From Chloroflexota bacterium (GTDB lineage Bacteria > Chloroflexota > Chloroflexia > Chloroheliales > Chloroheliaceae): 51,336 nucleotides of DNA. This document shows positions 8,746 to 17,623 of the stretch, piece by piece. A program made the position numbers and the translations under genes. Location: assembly GCA_902812345.1 (NCBI GenBank), contig CADDZM010000003.1:1-51336 (forward strand). The letters run 5' to 3'. Numbering within the stretch: the stretch's first letter is position 1; each line of letters starts with the position of its first letter. The notes under the pieces were generated by a model that had not been told where the DNA came from, ran no database searches, and was given only the letters and a program-made list of their open reading frames with translations.

Positions 8746-9702
8746 TCAGTTGGTCTGTTCAGAGCTGGAATGTAGTTTGTGCAACCGGAGCCAATCAACT
8801 AAAGCCTGGTGGCTGATCCTTATAACTTTATGGTCGATTACCTTCCCTTTAAGTTCTCCCTGGTAAACCGCTCTGCGCAGAATATCCTGGTCTATCCACA
8901 GCAAATGAGAGGCTTCTTCAAGGGTATAACTTTCCTGGTCCACCAACCTGTTGTAGCTGCGGTGTACCTGGAGGGCATCAACTTTATTATAAGATGTCTC
9001 GAATTCCTGGACGAAGCGGTAGACGGCATTCCTCACGGCCGGTAACGAAACGTTAGCTGTATTAATCACCAGGTGATACAGGGCCGGGTTGGCGCAATCC
9101 GGGCCATAGTATTGGCGGACATAGGCAGTCTGCTGTTGGTCGCGTTCTCTTAAATAACTTTCCGCCTCAGCCTGGGAAATCTTCTCAATGTAGGCCAACC
9201 GCTCTACCCGGTCTTCAAAGGGGGCCACAATTCTAAGGTTAAGAACCTGAGGCCAATTTTTTAGGGTAAAGTTTGCGCCAAGGTCTAAAAATATAACCCG
9301 GCCTTGCTCGGCGAATTCCTTTATTAGGGTATCAATCAATTTATTATAACCGGCCCTGGCAATATCTTCTACCGCCTCTTTATTAAAAAGTTTTGAGGGT
9401 TTGGTTGCCACCGTATTCTGGCGCAAATAACCAAAATTAGCCCGGTCCGGTACAAGCACTTCACTCAGATAAAAGTCCTGGAGAGAATTTAAGGTAAAGT
9501 TTAGCTCGTTTATTTTTGGCAGCGCTTTTTCCTCAAAATTAGTAATATCACCATAATCAATTCCTAGCTTCAGGAAAGCTGCGTGGATAAACTGCTCGTC
9601 TACCAACCTTAAATTTAATTTTCGCGCCAGGTCTTGAGCTATTTCACGGCCACCGCTGCCTTCTTCCTGGGAAATCGTGATAATGTTTTTAGAGTTACTC
9701 AT
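8746..9702 (-). CDS. cytidylate kinase-like protein with C-terminal DNA-binding domain
   Basis: 318 residues from the ATG at 9702, preferred over a start at 9744 because GAGAGG lies nine bases before it. The N-terminal 200 residues follow the cytidylate-kinase-like family: P-loop-like EEGSGGREIAQDLARKL, VDEQFIHAA, and a lid with REDR-like Arg residues (YLRERDQQQTAYVRQYYG). The last 55 residues (SYTLEEASHLLWIDQDILRR ... IRISHQALVDWLRLH) look like an excisionase/MerR-type helix-turn-helix. The family is seen near stress genes; its substrate is mostly unproven. The fusion suggests a nucleotide-sensing regulator rather than a metabolic kinase, but that is inference. Confidence 0.75.
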   Translation of the reverse strand: MSNSKNIITISQEEGSGGREIAQDLARKLNLRLVDEQFIHAAFLKLGIDYGDITNFEEKALPKINELNFTLNSLQDFYLSEVLVPDRANFGYLRQNTVATKPSKLFNKEAVEDIARAGYNKLIDTLIKEFAEQGRVIFLDLGANFTLKNWPQVLNLRIVAPFEDRVERLAYIEKISQAEAESYLRERDQQQTAYVRQYYGPDCANPALYHLVINTANVSLPAVRNAVYRFVQEFETSYNKVDALQVHRSYNRLVDQESYTLEEASHLLWIDQDILRRAVYQGELKGKVIDHKVIRISHQALVDWLRLHKLHSSSEQTN

Positions 9703-9842
9703 AGGATTCAACCTCTCTTTCCTGACGTTAACTACCTTTAGCAAGAATCCTTTTATTTACCTGGTTTTATTCTAGCCTTTTCAGGTTAAAAATAAGGTTG
9801 TTGCACGTATCAAAATGGAGAATATCGTTGGGGCTTTATTAT

Positions 9843-10070
9843 TTAATATGCCTCTCCCTGCGCGACCCTTGCGAGCAGCTTAAGCCGTTGGAAATAATCT
9901 AGCGTCGCTTGCCGTTCGGAAATGGTCTTTTCCAGGCGCTTGCTCGAGTGTTGCTGGATTTCCAAAATTTCAAGCCAGGCTTTTTCGGCTTCCTGGTAAG
10001 TAGACCAGGCATGGCCCGGGATAATCAATAAATTCCCCTCATTTTTACCTATATTAATTCGTTTATTCAC
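9843..10070 (-). CDS. small hypothetical protein
   Basis: 75 residues starting at GTG, charged and mostly helical (LEKTISERQATLDYFQRLKLLARVAQGEAY). There is no recognisable family and no clear ribosome site, so the call is uncertain. It lies upstream of the kinase-like gene on the same strand. Confidence 0.35.
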   Translation of the reverse strand: MNKRINIGKNEGNLLIIPGHAWSTYQEAEKAWLEILEIQQHSSKRLEKTISERQATLDYFQRLKLLARVAQGEAY

Positions 10071-10298
10071 TTAAAGTTGTTACCATTAGCTTCGAGGTAA
10101 CATGCCTGTAACTAAGGCCGCTAAACCTTGACGATAACGAGAGCGATAATGGTTGCACCGGGTCCAAAGGTAAGAAAAATCTCTCGTAATCCCGTTTCAC
10201 CCTGGTTAACATCCAACCTGTTCAAATGTAAGCGATCAATGAAGCCGCCCTATATCTCTATCGGTAAGGCTCAAAAGTTGTAAAGGGAGAAAAATACC

Positions 10299-10760
10299 AT
10301 GGTAAACAATGTTCGCGAGTTCAAAGTTGAATTAGGTGAGACAGACTCGGCTGGTTTGGTCTACTACCCAAACTATTTCCGCTGGTTCGACCGAGCGACC
10401 AGGGATTGGTTAAGAGTTACCGGCCTGACACCTAAAGAAATGCTTGGGAAGTTCCATTTTGAGCAGCCGGTTGTAGATTGCGGTTGTCATTTTTATGGCC
10501 CCCTTCGCTATGACGACTCGGTGCGGATTGAAACGGCTGTCACCCTGGTAGAGCATAAAACCTTCCGGTTGGAACACAATGTTTATAGCGAAGGCAACCT
10601 GATAGCCTCCGCTTATGAAGTGCGCACCTGGATCGAAATTGATAACCCGTTTGAGGAAGGTAAACTTAATTCAGTTGATATTCCCAGGTTCTTTGCGGAA
10701 ATTTTGAAAGGTAGCGTGGCAAAAGACGCTGACGAAGAGGCCATTTTAATTATGGATTAG
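10299..10760 (+). CDS. acyl-CoA thioesterase, YbgC/4HBT family
   Basis: 153 residues with a single hot-dog fold. The family start is present: FKVELGETDSAGLVYYPNYFRWFDRATRDWL, which matches the 4-hydroxybenzoyl-CoA thioesterase pattern D-x-D-x-x-G-x-x-Y-x-x-Y; Asp in ETDSAG is the likely catalytic residue. It hydrolyses acyl- or aryl-CoA esters in the cytoplasm, substrate unknown. AAAGGGAG precedes the ATG. It lies 19 bp before the secreted repeat protein, with which it may be cotranscribed, although no functional link is evident. Confidence 0.85.
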   Translation: MVNNVREFKVELGETDSAGLVYYPNYFRWFDRATRDWLRVTGLTPKEMLGKFHFEQPVVDCGCHFYGPLRYDDSVRIETAVTLVEHKTFRLEHNVYSEGNLIASAYEVRTWIEIDNPFEEGKLNSVDIPRFFAEILKGSVAKDADEEAILIMD

Positions 10761-10779
10761 CCAGGGAAGGAGCAAAGCT

Positions 10780-12591
10780 GTGAAACGCCCAAAGCTTATT
10801 AACTTCCTGGTAACAGGACTAATAATCCTTAGTTTTGTTTTCGCGGCCCAGGCAGCCTTGCCGGAATTTAGCCGGGCGGCTTCAACAAGCCCGGCTACAG
10901 TTGTCACAGTCCAGACTGAACCCACCAATCCCACCCTGTGGGCTGTCTGGTACGACCAGATTGCCTTACTTGGAAACAAAGCTTATATCAGCCATTACGA
11001 GGCCAACGGCTCTGCATTGCAGATTTTAGCCGTTCCCCGCAGTAGCGCGGTCCTGCCCCAATCCGGTTTCGTCTTCTTGCCGGCAGCCAACCCTCGTTAT
11101 TACTATGCTACCTACCTTCCGGTGGATAACTCCAACAACGCGCTGGTAAGCGTGCAATATCAAAATCTGCTAACGGATAAAACTACCCGGCTGGCTACAA
11201 ACCTTGATTTATCGATATGCCGCCAGGAATCCTGGCCGCTAGACCGCTATCTGCAACATACCGTGGTCTATAACCCCGACCTCAACCGGGTCTATATTCC
11301 CTGCTTTGCCGACCCGGCTTCTAACCAGGCCGCCCTGGTTATTGACCCGGTAAGCGACAAAATTGTGGGCAGTCTGCCCTACGTACCCCTGGCCTATAAC
11401 CCGGTCAGCCACCGGCTTTATTCCATAAAATATTTTTCCGATCCGACAAACTGGCCTTTCAATGAGAGTTTTGATCTGCTGGCGCTGGATGCTCGCACCG
11501 AAAAACCGAGCAGCGACCCGCCCTTGATTGCCAATCATAGTGGTGGGGCCGGTTTAACTTCATTACTGGTAAACAGCCGGACCGGCGAGGTTTACCTGAC
11601 CAGGTACGCCCTTGGTACCAGAGGCAATGGAATTTTTCAGACCGTCTTTAACAAAAACGGCCAGCAGACCCAGGACTGGACCGAAACGCCCGTGGCGGGG
11701 TTCCTGGCGCTGAACGAAGCCACCAACCAGCTTTATGGCAAACATTACAACGGCACCTATATTGCGGTGGACGCAGCTAATTTGAAAGGGGGCCAGTTAG
11801 CCTCATTCAGTTGGACGCCCCTGGCGGCCAATTCCCAGTATAACCGGGTCTATTCGGTAGATAATCACGACGCTAACAGCCCCTTCTTTTATAGCCGGGG
11901 TATGGGGGTCGTGGTGATGGATGGAAAGAATTTCGATATAACCGATTCCTTCCCGGTCCGCCCTCCCGACAGCTTTTTCAGCCAGTATGGCAACCGCTTG
12001 ACCGGACCGCCAGGCAATTTGCAGGGGATTTTCTTTAATGAAACCGGTCACACTCTAACCGGCAAGTTTTTGGAATACTGGCAGGCGCATGGTGGGCTGG
12101 CCCTGTTTGGCTATCCCCTGACCGAACCGTTCCTGGACTATAACCCGGATGACGGAAAAGTTTACACGGTCCAGTATTTTGAGCGCAACCGCTTCGAGTT
12201 GCACCCCGAAAATGCCGGGACGCCTTACGAGGTTGAACTGGGACTGTTGGGCAAATACTTCTCCGCCATACCCGGCCCGGAAATTACCGCCCACTACGGT
12301 TCAGGGGAAACCGCGCCGGTGCCAGGCGGTCTCTTATTCAAGGAAACTGGCCACACCCTGACCGGTAAATTCTTACAATTCTGGCAAAACAACGGGGGTC
12401 TGGCAATGTTTGGCCTTCCCTTAACTGACCCCTTTATGGAGCGCAGCCCTGTTGACGGCCAGACCTACCAGGTGCAGTATTTCGAACGCAACCGCTTCGA
12501 GTTGCACCCCGAAAATGCCGGGACACCTTACGAAGTAGAGTTGGGCCTGCTGGGAAGCCAGTATTTACGGGTACGCGGTTGGTTGAAGTAA
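10780..12591 (+). CDS. secreted protein with beta-propeller-like part and two Chloroflexota-type repeats
   Basis: 603 residues from GTG with AAGGAG before it. A hydrophobic signal segment (about 7-26, FLVTGLIILSFVFAAQAAL) suggests export. Residues 40-400 resemble a YncE-type propeller protein with repeated Tyr/Asn-rich strands. Residues about 416-495 and 512-595 are two near-identical copies of a domain with GHTLTGKFL, GGLALFGYPL, QYFERNRFELHPENAGTPYE and VELGLLG, a repeat seen in many exported Chloroflexota proteins, perhaps binding cell wall or polysaccharide. The function is not established. A weak AAGCCC/GGGCTT hairpin follows the stop. Confidence 0.75.
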   Translation: MKRPKLINFLVTGLIILSFVFAAQAALPEFSRAASTSPATVVTVQTEPTNPTLWAVWYDQIALLGNKAYISHYEANGSALQILAVPRSSAVLPQSGFVFLPAANPRYYYATYLPVDNSNNALVSVQYQNLLTDKTTRLATNLDLSICRQESWPLDRYLQHTVVYNPDLNRVYIPCFADPASNQAALVIDPVSDKIVGSLPYVPLAYNPVSHRLYSIKYFSDPTNWPFNESFDLLALDARTEKPSSDPPLIANHSGGAGLTSLLVNSRTGEVYLTRYALGTRGNGIFQTVFNKNGQQTQDWTETPVAGFLALNEATNQLYGKHYNGTYIAVDAANLKGGQLASFSWTPLAANSQYNRVYSVDNHDANSPFFYSRGMGVVVMDGKNFDITDSFPVRPPDSFFSQYGNRLTGPPGNLQGIFFNETGHTLTGKFLEYWQAHGGLALFGYPLTEPFLDYNPDDGKVYTVQYFERNRFELHPENAGTPYEVELGLLGKYFSAIPGPEITAHYGSGETAPVPGGLLFKETGHTLTGKFLQFWQNNGGLAMFGLPLTDPFMERSPVDGQTYQVQYFERNRFELHPENAGTPYEVELGLLGSQYLRVRGWLK

Positions 12592-12662
12592 AGGCGGAAC
12601 AAGCCCTTTTAAAATCCGGGCTTCCCCCTTTATTAAACCTTCTTTATTTTTATCTTCTTATA

Positions 12663-12697
12663 CCTGATTCAACCTTCAAGCTAAAGGTTGAATCAGG
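12663..12697. promoter_or_regulatory. 14-bp perfect inverted repeat upstream of the alcohol dehydrogenase
   Basis: CCTGATTCAACCTT and its exact reverse complement with a 7-nt loop, 51 bp before the adh start. It lacks a following T run, so it may be an operator or leader structure of the dehydrogenase gene rather than a standard terminator of the gene before it. Confidence 0.6.
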
Positions 12698-12747
12698 CCA
12701 GTTTATCCAGTAGCTTTTTCCAAATTAAGCAGTAAAGGAGAAATTTT

Positions 12748-13815
12748 ATGGAAAAGATGCTTGCAACCGTCTTTCACGGGGAAAACAACATCCAGGTAGA
12801 AGAGGTTCCCCGACCCCATGCTGGACCTGGAGAGGCCGTCATTAAAATCACGCTGACCACGATTTGCGGCACTGACCTTCATATTGTGCGCGGTGAATAT
12901 CCGGTCAAACCGGGCCTGATAATTGGACATGAGCCGGTAGGCGTAATTGAGGAACTTGGAGCGGGTATCACCGGCTATAAGGTGGGTGAGAGGGTTCTGG
13001 TCGGCGCGATTACGCCTTGCGGCCAGTGCCGGGCTTGCCTGTCGGGGCAACATTCTCAGTGTGGACATGGCGGTGAAGGTCTTGAAGCTCTGGGTGGCTG
13101 GCGCTTTGGCAATACTATCAACGGGGCTCAGGCGGAGTACTTGCTTGTACCATCTGCCCAGGCTAATATGGCTAAAATCCCTGACGATCTTACTGATGAA
13201 CAGGTAGTCCTGCTGGCCGATATTGCTTCGACCGGGTTTGGCGGCGCCGAGTCAGGCCAGATAAGAATTGGAGATACCGTAGTCGTATTTGCCCAGGGTC
13301 CGATAGGGCTGTGCGCCACCGCCGGGGCCAAACTGATGGGAGCCTCACTCATAATTGGGGTGGATGGCGATGATAACCGCCTGAAAATGTCCCGGCGGAT
13401 GGGTGCGGATGTAGTCCTAGATTTCCGTTATACGGATGTTGTGTCGGAAATTAAACGCCTTACCGGGGGCGGGGCAGACGTAACAATTGAAGCCCTGGGT
13501 ACTCAGCCAACTTTTGAAAATGCCCTGCGAAGCCTGCGGCCCGGCGGCACCCTTTCCAGCCTGGGAGTTTATTCCGGCAAGCTTCAAATGCCCTACGATG
13601 CCTTTTCGGCGGGGTTAGGTGACAACAAAATCGTTATGACCCTGTGTCCTGGCGGCAAGGAAAGGATGCGCCGTATGATGAGTATGGTTCAATCCGGGCG
13701 GTTTGATCCCACACCGCTGCTTACCCATACTTTCTCGCTCCAGGAGATCCAAAAAGGCTATGATATTTTTGGAAGCCGGGCCGATAATGTCCTGAAAGTT
13801 GCCATTAAGCCGTAA
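12748..13815 (+). CDS. zinc-dependent alcohol dehydrogenase
   Basis: 355 residues of the medium-chain dehydrogenase family. Catalytic zinc ligands fit ICGTDLH (Cys) and GHEPVG (His-Glu). The structural zinc site is the four-Cys lobe CGQCRACLSGQHSQC. The nucleotide fold is less typical than usual: VVVFAQGPIGLCATAGAKLMG. It would interconvert alcohols and aldehydes or ketones with NAD(P)H. AAAGGAG precedes the ATG. It stands alone between a dyad and a strong terminator. Alcohol dehydrogenases are frequent members of Usp-rich stress islands, which fits fermentation or redox disposal. Confidence 0.9.
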   Translation: MEKMLATVFHGENNIQVEEVPRPHAGPGEAVIKITLTTICGTDLHIVRGEYPVKPGLIIGHEPVGVIEELGAGITGYKVGERVLVGAITPCGQCRACLSGQHSQCGHGGEGLEALGGWRFGNTINGAQAEYLLVPSAQANMAKIPDDLTDEQVVLLADIASTGFGGAESGQIRIGDTVVVFAQGPIGLCATAGAKLMGASLIIGVDGDDNRLKMSRRMGADVVLDFRYTDVVSEIKRLTGGGADVTIEALGTQPTFENALRSLRPGGTLSSLGVYSGKLQMPYDAFSAGLGDNKIVMTLCPGGKERMRRMMSMVQSGRFDPTPLLTHTFSLQEIQKGYDIFGSRADNVLKVAIKP

Positions 13816-13843
13816 AGCTTTAAGCAGACTTTTTAAGCAAATA

Positions 13844-13887
13844 GGTCACCGGTCCCGCCGAACTACCAACCGGCGGGACCGGTGACC
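13844..13887. terminator. bidirectional terminator hairpin
   Basis: 17-bp perfect stem GGTCACCGGTCCCGCCG with its complement and a 10-nt loop, just after the adh stop and before a convergent broken gene. Very GC-rich; no T run follows on the plus strand. Confidence 0.7.
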
Positions 13888-13934
13888 GCTGCTATACGCT
13901 AAATTACTCCAATCCTCTAAAAATAACTCGTACT

Positions 13935-14338
13935 TTATAATTTCGTGAGCCGGGTACTCAATGCGGGAACAACACCCGTAAAGTCCAGGGCTTCTCCGCC
14001 GTCCTCAAAAAATAAGCCGGGCCGCACTTCCGTGAGTTTAAGGGTAGCTCCTGAAACTCCGGCAAATAAATTGTCGCCGTCTACATAAAAACGGAGGCTA
14101 AGGGAGAATTGGCCCTGCTTGCCCATCTCATAGGTGCCGGTATATTGGTTTCACCACAGCGTGTCCCGGGCGTCTCCGGGCTTTTCCCAGGGAGCCAGGT
14201 TTTTCCGTCTAGTTGCAGCATACGCCGGTTGTAAACGCTGGCGGAGGTGATCGGCGTAGAACTTACAGTAGGAAAAGTAGTAAGGTCAACTGGCGTCTGG
14301 GCCGGTACAGTCGCGGTAGAAAAGCGGCAGCCATCCAA
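13935..14338 (-). pseudogene. broken gene, serine-hydrolase-like C-terminal domain
   Basis: Two overlapping minus-strand frames (14338-14081 and 14126-13935) belong to one former gene. Around 14150-14190 the second frame can be followed upstream as LAPWEKPGDARDTLW, then a TGA stop, then NQYTGTYEMGKQGQFSLSL, continuing to VDGDNLFAGVSG and LFFEDGGEALDFTG. The GTYE and EALDF patterns resemble the C-terminal domain of beta-lactamase/CubicO-type serine hydrolases; no catalytic domain remains. The region from 14340 to 14639 shows no intact gene. Confidence 0.45.
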
Positions 14339-14639
14339 TAAAAGGTCATGATAAACAAAGGTGCTGCCATTGCCAGGTTGGCTTTAACTCCTAAGGCTTA
14401 CAGTAGAGGCAAAACTAAAAATTAAGGTGCTGAAGCCATAATAAAAATAAGCCATAAAAAGGTAATTCAAGCATCTTGATTAGTTCTACCAGAATTGGAA
14501 ATTTAAAGACCCAACTCCAACCCAATTAATAAAAGAACTTAAAAATTGCCTGGCTTAGTTCAAACTCAGCCGGTGAGAGTACCGAGCTAAAGGAATAAAA
14601 ACTAAGACGATTACAAAATGCTTGATAAAGGAAATCCAG

Positions 14640-15629
14640 ATGTTAAAAAAAATATTAGTGCCGGTGGATGGTTCTAACCTCTCCGAAAAAGTTTTACCAT
14701 ATGCCCTAAAATTAGCCGCCAGACTGGACCTGCAAGTTACCATTTTGAAGGTTGTTGAGGGAACGGCTTTTCTCGATAAAAACCAATGCGAGAGTAACAA
14801 GGCCGCCGAAGCCGCCAGGGTTTATCTTTCCGAAGTGAGTAATTATTTAACCCTGAAGCGAGAACCACCCTTGATTTCTTCCGCCCAATTACAGACCAAA
14901 TTATTGTATGGAGATCCGGCTGAAGAAATTTGCCGGTATGCCCATGAGGAGAATTTCGACCTGGTTACAATGACGACACACGGCCAACCCCGGCCCTATG
15001 CTAATTGCGTGGGCAGTGTTACCCGCAAAGTTTTACAAAACCTGACAGTCCCGGTTCTGCTGATACGACCTTACTGGCAAAAGTCCCCGGCTTCCCACGC
15101 TTTGAGCGAAACCCTGGCCTGCCTGAATGAACCGTTTGGGAAAAGGTTTCTAGCCAATGGCGTTAATTTAGTGCTTCCTCTCGATATGACCGATAAAGCT
15201 GAGGCCAGCCTGGACCTTAGTTTTGAACTGGCCAGGAAGCTTGACGCAACCTTATACCTGCTAAAAGTCAATAAGGAGGCCGCCTACCCACAAAATGCTC
15301 CTTTACCTGACCCTTCTGGTATACCTGCCGGGCAATCAGAATTTGGCAAAACAAACAGACAAGAGGCTGACTTCTATCTGGGGCAAATCGAAATTTTGGC
15401 CGAGAAGAATGATGTTGAAGCCGTTAAAATTGTGCTATATGGCAACCCGGCAACCGAAATACTGGCCTTTAGTGAATTACTGGAGCCGGATGCCCTCATA
15501 ATGGCAACTCATGCGCTGGGAGAAGACCGCCCCATGGATTTTTCGAGCTTGACGCAGGAAGTCATGCGGCGGAGTCACCTGCCGGTTTTCATGGTGCCTT
15601 TACCCAGGCCGGTTACCCTAAAAGTCTAA
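14640..15629 (+). CDS. tandem-domain universal stress protein
   Basis: 329 residues from the ATG at 14640, chosen over a TTG at 14622 because AAAGGA lies seven bases before the ATG. Domain 1 (KKILVPVDGSNLSEKVLPYA to HGQPRPYANCVGSV) keeps a GS pair. Domain 2 (NLVLPLDMTDKAEASLDLS to ALGEDRPMDFSSLTQEVM) has SS instead of GS, so its ATP loop is degraded. It is monocistronic, with a terminator after it. Confidence 0.85.
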   Translation: MLKKILVPVDGSNLSEKVLPYALKLAARLDLQVTILKVVEGTAFLDKNQCESNKAAEAARVYLSEVSNYLTLKREPPLISSAQLQTKLLYGDPAEEICRYAHEENFDLVTMTTHGQPRPYANCVGSVTRKVLQNLTVPVLLIRPYWQKSPASHALSETLACLNEPFGKRFLANGVNLVLPLDMTDKAEASLDLSFELARKLDATLYLLKVNKEAAYPQNAPLPDPSGIPAGQSEFGKTNRQEADFYLGQIEILAEKNDVEAVKIVLYGNPATEILAFSELLEPDALIMATHALGEDRPMDFSSLTQEVMRRSHLPVFMVPLPRPVTLKV

Positions 15630-15716
15630 AATAACCGGCCTGGGCTGGGCATGGAAAAAGGTTTGAAACCTGAAAGCAATTCCAACCTGGATTCTTGCCC
15701 AAAAGATGGCGCTAGA

Positions 15717-15759
15717 AAATAAACCTCAGCGCTTTTCCCGCCCTGGGGTTTATTTTTTA
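15717..15759 (+). terminator. terminator after Usp gene, probably bidirectional
   Basis: AAATAAACCTCAG pairs with CTGGGGTTTATTT around a 13-nt loop (one wobble) and is followed by TTTTT. It lies between the plus-strand Usp gene and a convergent Usp remnant. Confidence 0.8.
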
Positions 15760-15795
15760 TTTCCAATTTAACCGGCAAGAGTCATAGATGTAAAT

Positions 15796-16085
15796 CTAAT
15801 TCTTAACCAGGTCTTCCTCAGCCGGAGCGGTTTTCTCGGTTGCGGCTGTTTTCGACCTGGCCCCGGATTTATTTGCCGGAACCATCAACAGCGGCAAATG
15901 GGTCGTCTCAAGTACCCGGTTAGCAACGCTTCCATAAATTAACCGGCCCAGTCCACCTGAGCGTGAGTAGCCATTATTATTAAATCGGGTTCCACCTGGT
16001 CGGCATAGCGCATAATTTCTTCAGCGGGGGCGCCGGTCGGAGAAATTTTCCAGATTATTCCGGCACTGCCGGGATGGGAAGCAAT
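15796..16085 (-). pseudogene. C-terminal remnant of a universal stress protein
   Basis: On the minus strand one frame reads SPTGAPAEEIMRYADQVEP and DLIIMATHAQ, then shifts near 15965 into the frame SGGLGRLIYGSVANRVLETT and HLPLLMVPA, ending in an Ala/Lys/Glu-rich tail at 15796. Together these make the end of a Usp second domain with an intact GS loop, broken by a net one-base loss. The N-terminal two-thirds are gone. This is the sixth Usp copy in the window. Confidence 0.8.
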
Positions 16086-16342
16086 CTACAGTGGGCCTTA
16101 CTTAGATTTTATTTGATTTGCCGGTAAACAAATTAAAAAGTGACAGCAAAGGGTCTGAGTTAGCAGTAAGAAACAAACCGAGAAGGGTGTTTTAAATGGC
16201 GAAAGCGGAGGGGTAACCTCTTTGCCTCGATTTCAGGGCCGCCCTTCCCGGTTGAACAAGTCTTACCTGTTTTTACCCGAAATTTTACCGGCCCCTGCTA
16301 AGTTACAACTATAAAAAAATAACCGGGGCAGGAGAAGGAACC

Positions 16343-17170
16343 ATGCCAGTTCGACATTACTGTTTGTTTAAGGGTTGGGTGGTTGAACGCCAGTTAGCCA
16401 CCCAGAAAAATCCTCATTATCAAATTCATGCGATAGATACCCTTACCGATTACCGCATTTCGGTTAATGTTTTTTCCAACATCGTTAAAGCTAGAAACAG
16501 GCTGCTTTCCCAGGTTGAATTTACCCTGGTCGAAGATTTTCGCCATCCTGTTACCACTCGGCTTGAGAAGTTAGAACCCGGCCTTTATCCCCTGGATAAA
16601 CCTAAAGACCGGTGTCCGGACGGGTTAGCCCTGGATTATATTCGAGGGAACCTTTTTAACCCTGACTTTATGAAGCCTGTCCCCTTTAATTTGCCCGGCC
16701 CCAATAACGATTTGAACGATTATCTGGACAAATATATCCGGCTGGCTATCACCGATAAGGAGACCCTGGTTTGCGCTTTTGGCAGCCACTGGGGGCCGGA
16801 AAACTGGCGCGATAAGATTTTCGGTTTCAAACCGGGCAATGGCGTGCATAATATTCATATGAACCAGGGCAACGCCCCGGGAATGTTCGGCGGAGATAAC
16901 GGGATCTGGCAGGATGGAGGTTTGCTTTTTTACCTCGGCAAAGAAAATAGGTGGGCCGGTTTCTTTATAAAGTTCCAACAGCAAACCTGGGATACCTGGG
17001 ACGATTCGGGCAAACCAAAATACAATCTTGCCAGGCACTACATCATCTCAAAGAAAGTGACAAAACATAGGAGAAGGAGGGCTGCTAGAAATAGCCCCCC
17101 TCCTCTTTTTTCAATAACAGGATTTATTAAAAATAGTAGCTTATCCTGGCCTGGCGGTCTGATGGAGTAG
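16343..17170 (+). CDS. DUF2278 (YukJ-like) protein, 3' end read through
   Basis: The first 235 residues match the DUF2278/YukJ family, including PLDKPKD, LDYIRG, LVCAFGSHWGPE, GVHNIHMNQGN and an ending like ARHYIISKKV. The function of the family is unknown. AGGAGAAGG precedes the ATG. The last 35 residues (KHRRRRAARNSPPPLF ...) run through a terminator-like hairpin and into the antisense PEP synthase remnant, so they are probably not native. A one-base change in the A run at 17062-17065 would restore a TAG at 17068. Either the stop was lost or the base count is wrong. Confidence 0.75.
   Translation: MPVRHYCLFKGWVVERQLATQKNPHYQIHAIDTLTDYRISVNVFSNIVKARNRLLSQVEFTLVEDFRHPVTTRLEKLEPGLYPLDKPKDRCPDGLALDYIRGNLFNPDFMKPVPFNLPGPNNDLNDYLDKYIRLAITDKETLVCAFGSHWGPENWRDKIFGFKPGNGVHNIHMNQGNAPGMFGGDNGIWQDGGLLFYLGKENRWAGFFIKFQQQTWDTWDDSGKPKYNLARHYIISKKVTKHRRRRAARNSPPPLFSITGFIKNSSLSWPGGLME
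17076..17111 (+). terminator. terminator inside the extended DUF2278 frame
   Basis: GGAGGGCT pairs with AGCCC...TCC (with extra C residues) and is followed by TTTTTT. Its position a few bases after the expected stop of the DUF2278 gene suggests that it was the original terminator. Confidence 0.65.
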
Positions 17171-17510
17171 CAGTCAGTATATAAACCGCGGCAAAGGTTT
17201 GCCTGGATTTACTGGAATGAACCGTTTCGGGCCGGGCCTGGCTTCCTCGTTTTGTCAGTTCAGTGACAGCCTCAAAATCAAAAGAAGTAAAAATCGAACG
17301 TAAGCGTTTTTCCAGGTCATTTTGCTTTAGTAAGTGGCGGTAGGCCGCTGCCGTAATAGCAAACCCCTCCGGCACGCTTATTCCCATCGGGCGCAGGTTG
17401 TTAAACAACTGGCCTAACGAAGCATTTTTCCCACCAACGGTTGGAACATCTTTAAGAAAAATATGGTTGTAGCAAACGGTCCGGGTTCTTCCGGCTGATT
17501 TAGCGAGCAA
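17127..17510 (-). pseudogene. ppsA: N-terminal fragment of phosphoenolpyruvate synthase
   Basis: Residues 15-90 match the start of PEP synthase: FLKDVPTVGGKNASLGQL, then PEGFAITAAAYRHLL and the linker to TELTKRG. The intact enzyme is about 750-800 residues and makes PEP from pyruvate and ATP; here homology stops after 90 residues and an unrelated tail follows. The ATP-grasp core, phospho-His and PEP-binding domains are missing. PEP synthase is a typical companion of Usp genes in stress islands. Confidence 0.75.
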
Positions 17511-17569
17511 TCATTAACTCTGCCCTGTTTCTATTTAAGAAAGGCTCTTAAATAAATTATTTATCCTTC

Positions 17570-17621
17570 TTTTAGAATAACCTTTTAGAATAACCTTTTA
17601 GAATAACCTTTTAGAATAACC
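17570..17621. repeat. 4 x 13-bp tandem repeat
   Basis: Four exact copies of TTTTAGAATAACC at 17570-17582, 17583-17595, 17596-17608 and 17609-17621. It lies in the 430-bp gap upstream of the Usp/P-type ATPase operon. The rest of that gap shows no gene. Confidence 0.95.
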
Positions 17622-17623
17622 TC

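Noticed and set aside
10080-10298. Possible riboswitch before the thioesterase gene
   Set aside because: Only a spaced ACGAGAG/CTCTCGT pair is visible, which does not match any leader family I know.
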